Shown piece after piece: positions 48,420-60,299 of a stretch of 64,000 bases of DNA. This stretch comes from Castanea sativa. Lineage: Eukaryota; Streptophyta; Magnoliopsida; Fagales; Fagaceae. A model generated the notes under the pieces. That model did not search any database, had not been told where the DNA came from, and worked only from the letters and a program-made list of their open reading frames with translations. Position 1 is the first letter of the stretch. Each line of letters begins with the position of its first letter. Position numbers and translations under genes: made by a program. The stretch covers positions 5,662,945 to 5,726,944 of the forward strand of contig NC_134015.1 of NCBI RefSeq assembly GCF_040712315.1, given 5' to 3'.

Positions 48420-48730
48420 ATTTTATGGGGTTTAACAAAATCTCACTCACGTGTCTTTTCATTAGATACATTTTTCATCCAAAATGTACAATATATGGAT
48501 TTGCAGATGCACATAAGATATGGGCAATATTGCGCATGCACCTGGTTTCCAAGAAGGATGTACTAAAAGTCTTAAGACTAAATGCAATATTGGTAAACTC
48601 AACCAAGTTGGTTAAAGAAAAACACTGGTCCAAAAGTGATTATGGGTATTTGGTTGTAGAGTTTCGAGAAGTTATTATTATTTTATAGAGTTTTACCGAC
48701 GCATGTGTTTAGAGTATATATGTATATATA

Positions 48731-49926
48731 GATGGGTTCAAGTTATATCTGATGTAACTCTTTAGAGTTACACTTTTTTAAAACCGTTGGATTTAAGTGG
48801 ATCCAACAGTTAAAAAAAGACTCACATTATTATAAATATTTTTGTTAGGATCTCCTTAATCACTCTCATTTATTACATTATAAACCTATCTCTAAACCCA
48901 AAAACGTTTGACTCTCTCTCTCTCTACGTTTCTCTCTCTCCTCCACCATTGCTCCACCTCCATAGGGGCAGGAATAAAAAAACACTAACAATAGAGGCTT
49001 GTGAGTGATCTTTTTTGTTTCTTTTCCGGTCTCTCTCTCTGTACGTTTCTTTTCTGTATCATGCTTGATACATTGTTTGTGTTAATATCCTGACAGACCA
49101 AACGAGTTATAAAAAATTGAAGCCACTGGTGGAAAGGTCGTAAACTGGAATGGAGTAGTCACTAGCATATTAAACTAGAATGGAGTAGTCACAAGCTTTC
49201 CGTGTATTCTTTGGCTTTAAAATGTTTGGATATATTTAGCTTGGTTCTTCTAAGAAACAACTTTTGCTTTGCCATTGATTATTAGATAAAATCATGGGAT
49301 TGAAATAAATCAAGAAATTGATTTTTAGATGAAATTATGGAATTGTAGTAAGCAATTCAACATTACGATTAATTTGTGTACGTAATTTCAATTATAAAAA
49401 CGGCGGTGGTATCATTTATATGTCTATGGAGGAAGATCATACTTCCAACTCCATAAGTGCCAGTGATAGTGGATAGTGGTACGTACCAAGTTTCTTTATC
49501 TTTCATCTTTGCTTTTGTTTTGTTGGGGTACGGGTCAAAATTCCAGTTAAAACATGAGGTGCCAAGGATGAGCAATTAATTGATCGTTAAGGACCTGTAG
49601 AGGTGGGGTCTGCGTTGCTTTAGTTTTGTTGGGGTCGGCTTGGTGTTTTTTTTTCTTTTTTTTGCTGGCAACGTGTAGAGGTGAAACAATGGTGGAGGAG
49701 ACAGAGAGAGAGAAACGGAGAGAGAGTGAGAGAGAGAGTGAGAGTACGTTAAACGTTTTTGGGTACAGAGATAAGTTTAGAATGTAATAAATGAGGATAA
49801 TTAATGAGATCTTAATATGAATATTTGTAATAATGATGGTCTTTTTTAACCATTGGATCTACTTAAATCCAATAGTTTAAAAAAGTTGTAACTCTAAAGA
49901 GTTACACCAAGTACAACTTAAACCCA

Positions 49927-49928
<2 letters not shown>
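48731..49928. mobile_element. Foldback element with arms of about 230 bp
   Basis: The left arm (48731-48962) starts gatgggttcaagttat and passes tgtaactctttagagttaca, ggatttaagtggatcc, aaacccaaaaacgttt and ctcctccaccattg. The right arm (49677-49928) contains the same order on the other strand (gatgggtttaagttgtac, tgtaactctttagagttaca, ggatttaagtagatcc and so on). The interior of about 700 bp has no coding frame. Flanks are (TA)-rich, so a target duplication cannot be judged. Confidence 0.75.

Positions 49929-49930
<2 letters not shown>

Positions 49931-50012
<82 letters not shown>
49931..50012. repeat. (AT)n microsatellite, about 41 units
   Basis: An uninterrupted at tract directly abutting the foldback element. 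It can form a cruciform and is prone to length error in sequencing. Confidence 0.95.
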
Positions 50013-50015
<3 letters not shown>

Positions 50016-50280
50016 TAAATTATTTAAGAAATCTATAATGAAAAAATGGAAAGTGACTTACTTTAAAAAAAAAATCAAAATTTTATATATTATTTTTAAA
50101 AATGGATGATTAACGGCATACATTATCCGGACATTTATATATATACATATTGTAAGAAGTAGATAAGGGAGAATTGTCCCTTATAGTGCCTAAAAAATCA
50201 ATTGTTTGAATTATATAATCATTCTCTTGTTGGAAAATTGCTTCAAATTTCAATTGTGGCTTGGAAAGTCAATTAGGAGT

Positions 50281-50486
50281 ATGTTTGGATACCGTTTATT
50301 ACTGAAAATTAAAAACTGAAAATATTGTAGCAAAATAATTTTTAAATGTGTGAATAGTACAATGGGACCCAGTTTTAAAGTAAAATTTACTGAAATCTAT
50401 ACTTGCGAATCCTGTTAATAGTGCATGGGATCCACATAAGAAAACGCAGATGCGCACACCCCTTGTTTTTAGTGCAATCCAAACAT
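50281..50486. mobile_element. MITE related to 32615 and 14512
   Basis: It begins atgtttggataccgtttatt and ends aatccaaaca. It includes attgtagcaaaataattttt and aaatgtgtgaatagtacaat, shared with 32615-32868. Confidence 0.7.
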
Positions 50487-51188
50487 CTACTAGGTTTCTT
50501 TATTGAAAAATGAAAAATTAATATGAGTTTCCTTAGTATGGAAGGAAAGACTATTTCTTACTGTAAAAGAAAAGTTTATTTCTTGTTAAAAAAAAATATA
50601 TATTCCTAGTTCAAGAGAGAATAAGAAAAGAGTTTTATTAATAGACAGTGTTAAGAAGAATTTGACGGCTTTGGCCCAAGGGTCCTCATTATGGGGAGAG
50701 GGAAAATAGAGCGTGAAATCAAGAGAGAGAAATAATTTTCTCTTGGGTGGTAACGCAAGGAGGAGAGAGTAAAGTGTTACCTCCTTCGAGAAGATGGGCA
50801 AGGAGGAGAGAGCAAAAGGTTGCTGCCTTCGAGAAGATAGTCAAGGAGGAGAGAGTAAAATGTTGTTGCCTTTGAGAGAGATAATAAGTGTATGTGAAAA
50901 GTAAAGAAAAATAAGAGAAATTTTTCTTAACAAGAGATAGTGAAATTGATTCGAGAATAGTGAAATTGATTCGGAATTTGTCCCGTAGTTTTTTCCTTAA
51001 AGGATAAATGGTTACGTAAATATTTGTGTTTTTATGTGTGATTACTATTCAAGACCCAACATATATTTTAATCTTATGCTTTGATTCTTTTTCCCTTTCT
51101 CTTTTAGTATCTTCTTTCAAAATTCCTTAAAGAAATAAGAAATTCCTACTTCATCAAGAGTTTAATTAAAAAGAAAAAAATATATAAT
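50487..51188. other. Intergenic DNA with purine-rich tandem phrases
   Basis: The phrase ggaggagagagtaaa or close variants, with gccttcgagaagat, occurs three times at about 50758-50875 with spacing near 50 bp. An exact 20 bp direct repeat containing tagtgaaattgattcg lies at about 50938-50973. No gene is seen. Confidence 0.5.
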
Positions 51189-51969
51189 CAGGGGCGAAGC
51201 TAGGAATTTTTGTTTGGGGGCTAAGTTGCGACGCTAATATATTTATCAAGACAACTCCCACACACATGCTTTTTTATTATATATACACATATATATACAC
51301 ACTTTTTTATTTGATAAGTTATATATATACACACACTCAACCAAAAAAAAAAAAAAAAGCTTAATATTTTCAATCAAAATTATTTTTGATGGTGATCTTT
51401 CATAAAAAATAAAATTCATTTTTTCTTGTTTCATAATTAAATTCTTAAAAAGTTTCATTTTAAATACAAATTATCAAATTTTATACTAAAGTAAGTAAAA
51501 GATCTTTCAATTGAATTAATCAAATTTTCAAAAACATGAATGATCCAAAACTTGGAGGAATAAGTTAAGTTCTAACCTATTATGTGGCAACTAAAGACAC
51601 ATTTCATGTGCAGTTTTAGTGGCAAAAATTTTTTGATGAGTCAATGACTTGTTAATCACCACATAACATGTTGAAAAAGATAGATTCAAATATGTTTAAT
51701 ACCAAACTTTATCAAAATATTTACCAGATATAAGAGTACATTTTGCAATAAAAATTAGAATTGCGAAAAATAAAGTCATATCTCTATAACTATTAGACCA
51801 ATTTTTTTTAAGAGCATTATTAGACTAATTCAAATATTTGGGGGGCCAATTCTTATTTTTGTAGACTAAATTTTGAAAACATTAAAATAATTGCATATAT
51901 ATTTTTAAAAATTTTCAAAATTTTGGGGGGCCATGCCTCCCTCCACCCTTATACGTACCTCCGCCCCTG
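51189..51969. mobile_element. hAT-like non-autonomous element with 8 bp target duplication
   Basis: The left end caggggcgaagctagg and right end cgtacctccgcccctg are inverted repeats sharing CAGGGGCG. The flanks are tatataat (51181-51188) and tatataac (51970-51977). It is the same family as 28994-29990, with ggggggcca phrases near both ends. No transposase. Confidence 0.8.
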
Positions 51970-52735
51970 TATATAACATAAACAAATTATTATCACCTTT
52001 CAAAAGTGAGAGAAAAAAAAATGATAATAAGAGTTCAAATTCATTATCTAACTATTTATACTTCTTCATAAACTTTAGTGTGTAAGCATAAAAAGAGAAA
52101 TAATTATAAAATAAATCAATAACGTGTTCAAATTAAAATCTAAAATTTAAAAGTACATAAATGTTTGTAGTATAATTTTAAGATTGTTACAGTTTTCAAA
52201 TGAGTTATATTAACCAAAAATAACATCAATTTACATCAATTACATTTGACGTCTATCTAGCTACTAAAAATCATTTTACATGAATAATAAGTAAATTTTA
52301 ACTATGAAAAAAAAATTACAAAATGACTACTCGTGTAAAAAAAATCTCTAACAAATAGATACAATAGAATGAAACGATATTTTTTTATAGGATTTTTTTT
52401 GTGTTAAAATATAATCTTATATTTATATGAATGGTCGTTTATTGTTTAAATTAGTTTGCGTTTTGCATGTTTAAATTAGTTTAAATTAGTTTAAATTAGT
52501 TTGGTGTTGGCGTGTAAGTGTACTTCTTTATCTCATCTCTCTTTCCCTATATATGTGTGTGTGTATGTTTCTCAAAAAAAAAAACACTCACTTATTTGCG
52601 CTTATGTACGTAGGTGTAGCATGTGCAAGTACATATACTTAATATATATGTTAATTATAAATTTTGTTTCCTTAAAACCAAAATCTAATTCCAGCGCCGG
52701 TGAGTTATGCATTTTCTTTATGTGTATATGATATT
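51970..52735. other. Intergenic AT-rich DNA, no gene seen
   Basis: Contains ttaaattagt repeated three times at 52470-52500. Nothing else was recognised. Confidence 0.65.
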
Positions 52736-53673
52736 AGGGAAATGCTAACAAATGTCCTTATAACATTAGTTAATAGTCTTGTAAGTGCACAATTGCACCT
52801 GGACCCAAGAACAGATATGGGCTCAGGCCCAATGAGCCTTAAACAATAAAAATTTGTAGAGAGTGGGCTTGAAACCCAGGTTAGAAGTGAGTGAAGATTA
52901 AACGACAAACTAAAGATTGGCGGTATTTGGAAACAGCAAGGAGTAACGTAAATAGGTCTCCTCGGACGTAAGCCGAGAGCTGTTCTTATATTATCTCTCT
53001 CCCTTTGTCTTTTTTTCTTATTAGGTTACAAAAAGTCCTCCTCTTTTCTGTTCTAGGTCCTCCCTTAAATACTCTCTTTTTTTTAATACTTTCTACACGT
53101 GCTGCCCCAACTCCTCCCTTAGCCTAGATATTTCTTTTCTTAGTGCCTTTGAACAGTAACTAGAAGTTTCCCTTTCACTGTTCAAGTGTCACCTCCCCAT
53201 TAATGCGGCCAGGGTGGTAGGTGCAGGGTCTTTAATGTGGAGGTAGCAGCCTTTATCTTTGACATTTCTTCAACACCGTGCTTAGGGCATTCTAGGGTTT
53301 CCCCCTTTGAACCATTGGCCTTAACTGTGCCATCCCCTAACCTTTACTATGAAATCCCGAGTTCTTCGGTGCTCACCCGAGGGTAAGCTCACCCTCGGCT
53401 GGGTCCTCGGATCCTCGGCACATGGGCCGACCCATAGTATTAACAACTTCTAAACCTGTCGGGTCGGCCCCCTTAACACGGCCCAAAAGGCCCATGTTCC
53501 CATCAGGATCTTTTTACCCCCCCCCCCCACAAGTCTATTTAAAGAAAGTTTTTATAGGAAAAAAATACAATTAATGTTTTGACAGTTTTTTTCATTTCTC
53601 ATAAAAGTGATGTCAAAATTTTTATAAAATAAATTGTTAACCAATGCCCTAAGAGGCACTCGTTAGCATGACC
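52736..53673. mobile_element. MITE split by a solo LTR
   Basis: The left end aaatgctaacaaatgtcctt, continuing to ataacattagttaata, is mirrored by the right end, whose complement reads catgctaacgagtgcctctt and agggcattggttaaca. Removing the LTR and one target copy leaves about 180 bp. The region 63340-63555 contains related text (gtgtcaacac, taacatgaccca). Confidence 0.65.
52780..53531 (-). mobile_element. Solo LTR with 5 bp target duplication AGTCT
   Basis: It begins TGTAAGTGCACAATTG and ends in a C run followed by aca. It is flanked by agtct at 52775-52779 and 53532-53536. Its complement matches 55428-56194 (tgggtccaggt, gggcctgagccca, cttacgtccgagga), so the element lies in minus orientation. 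No internal domains adjoin it. Confidence 0.9.
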
Positions 53674-54074
53674 CATAATATTATAAAATAAATTTAATTA
53701 GGAATATATGCAATCTATAATAATAATAATAATAACAATAGATGAAACTGAGAGAATTTCAAATTAAAGTTTCAATTTTGCGCTGTATGTCTTAAATTAT
53801 TTATTCATAAAGAGATTTATTTCTTTTAGAATCAAATGTGGAATCACATCATAAATATTCATCAAAGTGAGTTATCAAGTAAAAAAATTAGGTTCTAAAA
53901 AAAAAAGTAAAAAAACTAAAGAGTCTAAAATAAATGAATTGTAAAATAAAAAAAAAAGTGTTTCACAATAATTTTAAAGAAAAACATAGACAATTTACAT
54001 TTTATACCTAATAATATCTTTACAAATTTTTTTAAAAAGTTAACAAAATATAAAAATGACTATCAATAATATTT

Positions 54075-54142
<68 letters not shown>

Positions 54143-55427
54143 GTACTAGAAAATGGAAAATTAGAAAAAATTTGGTTAAACAACGTTATAATGTTTTTTT
54201 TTTTCCCTTTTAAACAACATTATAATTTTTTTTCTTCATATTTTTACATTTTAAACAACATTACACACATTTTCACATACTTTTTTACTCACACGTATTT
54301 CAAAAAATTACTAAAACTACAAAAATCTTATCTTAAACTACTCTACCAAATACCCCGTAACATCTGTACATATAATGTTTTTTTCCAAATGAAAGTGTGA
54401 ACCACGAGGGCACTGCATTGGGTTGTGATGTTTTATCCAAGTAAAATGATATCAACGCATGAAAATGACAATTCACGCAATTTGATTACTGTTCTTTAAT
54501 TTGTACTTTTTAGAAGGAATCAGTGGATCAATGTGTTCAATCACCATCAATTCTGATCGTTAGTTTTTCAATTTTTTTACTCTTTTTTTTTGTTTTTGGT
54601 GGGAATGATTGAACAATTACGTACGCTAAAAAATTTGATGTGAACGAGATGAGACCACATATGATGACTGTATGCTCATATAAACCCCTATTCCTATCAG
54701 TCATCAACCTTCAAAATCTACTGATAAAGCCATAAAGTATGAATAGGATGTGAAATAACATTATATGAATCTTTTTTTTTTTTAGGGGATGAGGACAATG
54801 AGGAGGCCGGTAGCATAGGTGCCAAATGCCAATCTGTTGGCCATACAAGAGACATTTTGTTTATTCTATAGTATTGTAATTTTAGCTATTACTCTAAAAT
54901 TTAACTTTATTTATAACTAAAATATGTATAAATAAACTTCATGTATAATATAAAATATGTAACGAAGTTTGACTACAAAATTTAGTTGTAGTTAATAGTT
55001 ATAACTCTCATTAAAAAATTTAACATAACTATATATTGTGAAAATCGAATTGTTGAATTGTATGTTCTTTATATTGTTAATACACGTTTCAAATTTTGTA
55101 CCTATTGGATATTATTTACTATTCGTTCCATAAACTTTTTTTTATGTATAATTTTAAAATACAAAAATTTAAAATTTAAATATTTGATTGATAATATAAC
55201 TATTGATCTTTGATCTTTTAGAAATTTTGCAAATATGTAAAATATAAGAAGAAAATATAATCCAACGGTAGATTTGTTAAAATCACATCTAATAAAAATA
55301 TATTGAGTAGAGTTGTAGTCATTAGCTATAAATTTGGTTTTAGACAAAATTTATACTGAAATATGTAATAAACTTCCTCTAAATATGAATGTGATTGGAA
55401 CTATATCAAACATACTTAATTACTTGT
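53674..55427. other. Intergenic AT-rich DNA with microsatellites
   Basis: Holds (TA)n at 54079-54112 directly joined to (GA)n at 54113-54139, and a MITE-like segment near 54170-54360 ending accaaataccccg. No gene is seen. Confidence 0.6.
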
Positions 55428-56194
55428 TGTGGGGGGTAAAAATGTTTAAATAAACGTTTGGGCTCTGGGCCTGGTTAGTTTGTACAAGTCTGTCCAATCA
55501 GGGTTTCTAGGCCCATAGGTCAGTCCGCACTACAATGGTCCGAGGAGTTGTCCGAGGAGGAGTATCTCTTCGGACAGGCCCAGTAAAGGCCTTGGGACTT
55601 GCTAAACGGTTTAGAGACAGAATTCTGAAAGATCTGTTGGGTAAAGGTGTGGTCCAAGTACTGGTTAGAGGAAGGAATGAGTGAGAAATATCTGAGGAAA
55701 AAACTATTACCACCGCATTAAATGCCCTGCATCTACCTCCCTGACCGCATTAATGGAGAAATGACCTCTGAACAGTAGCTTTCAGCCTTCCAGCTATTGT
55801 TTGAAGATTTTAAGAAGGTGATGAATGAGACAAGTATCTGGGAAAAAGATCTGTGTTACACGTGGACGGATCAGGGAAGAAGAAGAAGGATATAAGAAGA
55901 CGAGGGAGGAGAGAAAATGGGGGCTTTTTCTTCTTTTTGGAAACTAAGAAATTGTAATCTTTTGCTTAGAGAAAGAAAGGCTATACAATTTGTCCTCGGC
56001 TTACGTCCGAGGAGGGTTTTTTGTTACGTTCATCTATTACTTGCATAGACTGCAGCATTCTAGCCTGTTGATCAACTTTCCAACATCCCAAACCTAGGTT
56101 TCAAACCCATACTCTACAAATTTCATTGTATAAGGCTCTTTGGGCCTGAGCCCATCACTTATTTTTGGGTCCAGGTATAAATTGTGCACTTACA
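55428..56194 (+). mobile_element. Solo LTR with 5 bp target duplication CTTGT
   Basis: It begins TGTGGGGGGTAAAA and ends attgtgcacttaca. It is flanked by cttgt at 55423-55427 and 56195-56199. A TATA-like ggatataagaag at about 55886 sets plus orientation. It is the inverted relative of 52780-53531 and is also related to 61194-62035. Confidence 0.9.
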
Positions 56195-57016
56195 CTTGTT
56201 GCTTTACAACATGATTGGTATTTTGTAGTAGAGTTTTTGCTGTGCATTTGTATTAGAATTCTATTTCATCTTACTTGTTGTGTGTGTGTGTTTGTTTGTT
56301 TTTTTAATGGGGTTAGTTGTACCATATTTTTTGAGAGAGTGTGTTGTATGCAGTATAACTTATCTCACTCTTTCTTATAAGTTACCATGACTTTTGAATG
56401 AAATTTGTGATGTGCCTTGGTATTAGAATATTGAACCAATGACATCCAATAATATTTGATTTTTTTTTTCTATGGATATAATACAATTCAAACAGATGAC
56501 AGTAATTTATTTTTAATAATAAAATAGTTGGGGAACGAGAAATTAAAATTTTTGAAACCTAACCATTTTTTTTGAATATATGATGTTCACCTTACAACAA
56601 CTGTGTCTACTAATTTAAGCAAAAATATATATTAATGTTGTTACCAATTTATTATCAATCATTGTTATTTATTATCAAGCTGAAACATTAATGGACTTTT
56701 TTTAAATACTACTAACAAGATTGACACAAATCACTTATTCAACAATAAGGGAGTTTCAAGTATAAATGCTTGTGGGATGTGAGAGGTTCAAATCTCCAAA
56801 GGAGAGGTTCACACACACATATACACTTAGATTATGTTAGAATAGAAATTATATCTTGTATTAAAAAAAAAAACAATAAGGGAGTTTCACAAAAAAAAAA
56901 TCTCTTTCCTATTTGTGCATCATTTCTCTTTTGTTTGTTGGACAATTATTGGTTTATATTGTTCTATCAATGTAAACTAGTAATTTTTCATGTTTGTTTA
57001 TATATTTTTTTTTTAA
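56195..57016. other. Intergenic DNA, one SINE, no gene seen
   Basis: AT-rich sequence apart from the Au SINE at 56759-56871. The 71-codon frame at 56165-56380 begins inside the LTR and is not supported. Confidence 0.6.
56759..56871 (+). mobile_element. Au-type SINE with 18 bp target duplication
   Basis: It reads tgggatgtgagaggttcaaa (box B), then cacacacatatacacttaga, then agaatagaaattatatcttg, ta and an A tail, the Au family 3' end. Both sides carry aacaataagggagtttca (56741-56758 and 56872-56889), an exact 18 bp target duplication. The tRNA-like head is shortened, so the copy is 5'-truncated. Confidence 0.85.
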
Positions 57017-57352
57017 GGATAAATTACGTATTGGTCAATATCTCTTACATCATATTTCAATTTGATATTTAACCTTTTAGTGTCATATCAATTTAGTCTC
57101 TGTTGTTATCTGTTAGATGAAGATTTATGACATGACTAACGGCAAAAAAAAAAATTGATAAAGCAATAAACTAATTTTTTTTATTTTGACTGTTTGCTAC
57201 GTTAGTAATTTTCAATAAAAAAATAACGATAAAGACTAAATTAGTACGACACTAAAATATTATAAAAAAAATTAACATAATTGAATGGTCAGGGAACAAA
57301 TTAAAATATGTTATAAAAAATAATACCAAATACTTAGCCAATATTTAATTGA
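57017..57352. mobile_element. Foldback MITE
   Basis: Left-arm text catatttcaatttgatattt and tagtgtcatatcaatttagt, then ctctgttgtta, reappears on the opposite strand in the right arm as catattttaatttgttccct, tagtgtcgtactaatttagt and ctttatcgtta. The centre is short, so the transcript would fold into a long imperfect hairpin. No coding frame. Confidence 0.7.
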
Positions 57353-60299
57353 AAAATTTGTACTAATATATTTTAATTTTTTTTTAAATTAAATCCCTAT
57401 GTTATAGACACGTAGTGGTAAAATAAAAATACTTTTCTGTAAATAAAATCGTTGTCCGGACAAATGTAGTACGTGTAGTTGAGGTGTCATATAGTCACAC
57501 AATGGTCCATTGATAATTTTGCAATTCCAAGACACGTGTTAGATATGCCAAGCAATGCAAATTCACAGCCAAGACTAGATAGTTCATAAAAAGTACTCTT
57601 TGGCGACCTTTTTAATAACACGATAACATCGGCCTTTTTTGCAATAACGGTGAAACTGACCCATCAATTCGTCACCAGGGGTTGGCTTGCTGTCACATCA
57701 ACTCAGGATAAGACATGTTTGCTACGTGTAATTAAACAAATATTTTAAATTTTTAAATAATATTACACAAATTTTTACACTCTTTATTATTCACGCGTAT
57801 GTTTTAAAAAATAAAAACTGTTATTTAAACGCAAATACTAAATAAACCTTACCTAAAACCCATTATAGATTGTGGAAATTTTTTCTCAATTTTCATAACA
57901 ATTTTCATGTGGGTCCATATCAGCCCCTTTTTTTTTTTTTTGGTCGTTATTGTGAGGAACTGAGATTTTTTTTAGTAGTATCACAAATTTTAGCATAGGT
58001 CCATAGCTTTGTTACGTGGAGATTGATGGATGTTGAAATTATGGATTTACATGAATTTATTATTTTATTTCTACTAAGTCGTCACATAGTAAAATTGTGA
58101 AAAAATTTGTGGCACTAAATTTATTCTATTTTTTCCCTTTCTTGAAAAGAGAATCTATAGTTATTTCCACACCCCAATCTAAACATATTTGGGTGTTCAA
58201 ATATTATCATTTGTACCTAGGATTATCATTAATATTTATGAATAAGTGGATTTAGCTCCATCAATTAGAAGTTGACACTTAAATATGTAAATTTAAGTGT
58301 AAAAATAATTTTGTTTTTACTGTTTCAATAGAATTGAAGGACAATAAAGATCCCAAATTTCATGCACTACATTATCAATTTATGAAATTTTGAGATATAT
58401 TTGGGTGTCATCTTGTAGTTAGATATTATCACTTGCACATGAGATCACCGTTGGTACTTGCGACCTAGTGGATTTCAGCGCATTAATCACGAGTTAAACA
58501 CTTCAGTATGTTGTGAATTTGAGTGTGAAAATAGTTATCTTTAGAGTTTCTTAATACCCGATTTGATTTAATAGATTTTTTATTTGAAGAACAATAAATT
58601 CAAAGATCCAAATTTCATTCACAACATTATCAATCTTTGGAATTTTGAGATATTTCATTGTCAATGAGAGGAATAGATATTTCATGCACAAATGAAAGGA
58701 AGCTGCTCTCATATTTTTCACCAATGGTGGCTCTAGAATATATTTTTAGGGGGCCAAAAGAAGATGCATTTTGGGTAAAAAAAAATGAATCTTGTGATCT
58801 ACGTGATTTTTTTATTACAAATTTGTCCATAGTACGTACTAGCAAGAGAATAAAAAATGAGAATAGTGCTACTACGTTTACAATATATTCATAACATTTT
58901 CCTAACAAATCTATTGTTATTAGTTTTAATTTAAACTTACTACTAAAATTACTTTTTTTTCATTAGTAACAATTTGCCACTTAGAATTTGTTATAAAAGT
59001 GTTGTGAACATAGTGTTTCTCATGCAAAATAAATTATAAGTTCATCACATATTGTTTTTTAATACACTGAACATAGTAATTATTGTTGCTAAGATTAAAT
59101 ATTGGAAATCATTTTCATTATTTTTAAATACAATAAACATATTAATTATTGTTGTTAAGTGAACTCCAAGTTAGATATAAATACAATAAACTTTTATGCA
59201 TTAGTTTATTTTAAATTTGTTAAGATCTAAATGAGTTTTTTTTTTTTTTTTTGAAGATTCAAAATGAACAAATTTATAATTTTGTTATTGGGCTTATTAT
59301 TTTTTTCCTACCATATTTTAGATCAAATTGGGTTGTTCTTGGTTTTTTTTCTTTTTAAAACCAAGATATTGTCAAGATGATCATATTTAAGTTTGACTTA
59401 AAAAAAAAATAGGTCCAAGGATTCAAAATATTATTTTAGGAGGGTCTTTGGGCCCAACTCAGAGGGTTCATTTGAACCCCTTACCCCTGGACAGTACCTA
59501 TAGCCGCCCATGTTTTTTACAGGTAATTTTCTATGAAAATTTGGGGTACGGGCATAAGGAAAAAATTTCCCCATTTTTTTTAACTTTTTGTACAATATGA
59601 ATTGCATTGTTTTTAATTTTGACCAAACCACAATTTTCATCTCTGTACATTCGTGATTCGTTTGCTAAATATGGTTTTTGTATCAAGTTCAATGCCTCAG
59701 TGTGTGTGGTAGTTTTTCCAAGAGGATTGTAAAAACACCCAACTTACATCCAATCTCATTTCATTCAAATAAATATTTCCTTTAACAAATAAATAAAAAA
59801 GAATATCTATGCATGCTCGAAATGAAATTTTCAAATGGAGAATGGGTACAAATACAATTATCTACAAATCATGATTTTTATTACTCATAAAAAAAATAAT
59901 GAGAATCTTTGAGCTGAGAACATAAGTGATAAGAAAATAATAATAATAATGACAGCTCTTTACCTTAAATTATAGGGGGGGGGGGGGGTGTTATTTTGCA
60001 ACGTGGATATCCTAAATCTTAAAGTTTGTCATTATGAATGGTATTACGTTGGGTTTTGTGGGTTTTCCAATAAAACTCAAGGGTTTGAAATTTTATAAAT
60101 AGGATTGCGGTGAATTTGAGTTCATATTTTTAAACCCATTATAGTTTGGTAAGGGATTGGATTTTATACCGTAGGTGCTCAAAATCGACTAAATTATTAG
60201 TTTAAATTACTAAAATACAAAGTGTGACTCTCTTTATCTCCTAGAACAATACTTAATAGTAAACGCACTTATTAGTGCATAAAGTTTGTTAAATGGTAT
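57353..60299. other. Intergenic AT-rich DNA with element fragments
   Basis: Contains a MITE-like piece near 57720-57850, the palindromic MITE at 58866-59018 and a diffuse element from about 58725 (ggtggctctagaatat) to about 59510 (complement gggcggctataggtactg) resembling the hAT group. It also holds two diverged copies of a phrase with caatttatgaaattttgaga or caatctttggaattttgaga near 58376 and 58629. A G run lies at 59975-59988. No gene. Confidence 0.55.
58866..59018. mobile_element. Small palindromic MITE, copy 4
   Basis: The left arm gtgctactacgtttacaata is mirrored by gttgtgaacatagtgtt, and the middle has gccacttagaatttgttata as in 18134-18290. Confidence 0.65.

Noticed and set aside
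56759..56871. Possible tRNA gene (box-B-like gaggttcaaatctcc)
   Set aside because: No cloverleaf can be formed; the sequence matches the Au SINE 3' structure with poly(A) and an 18 bp target duplication.
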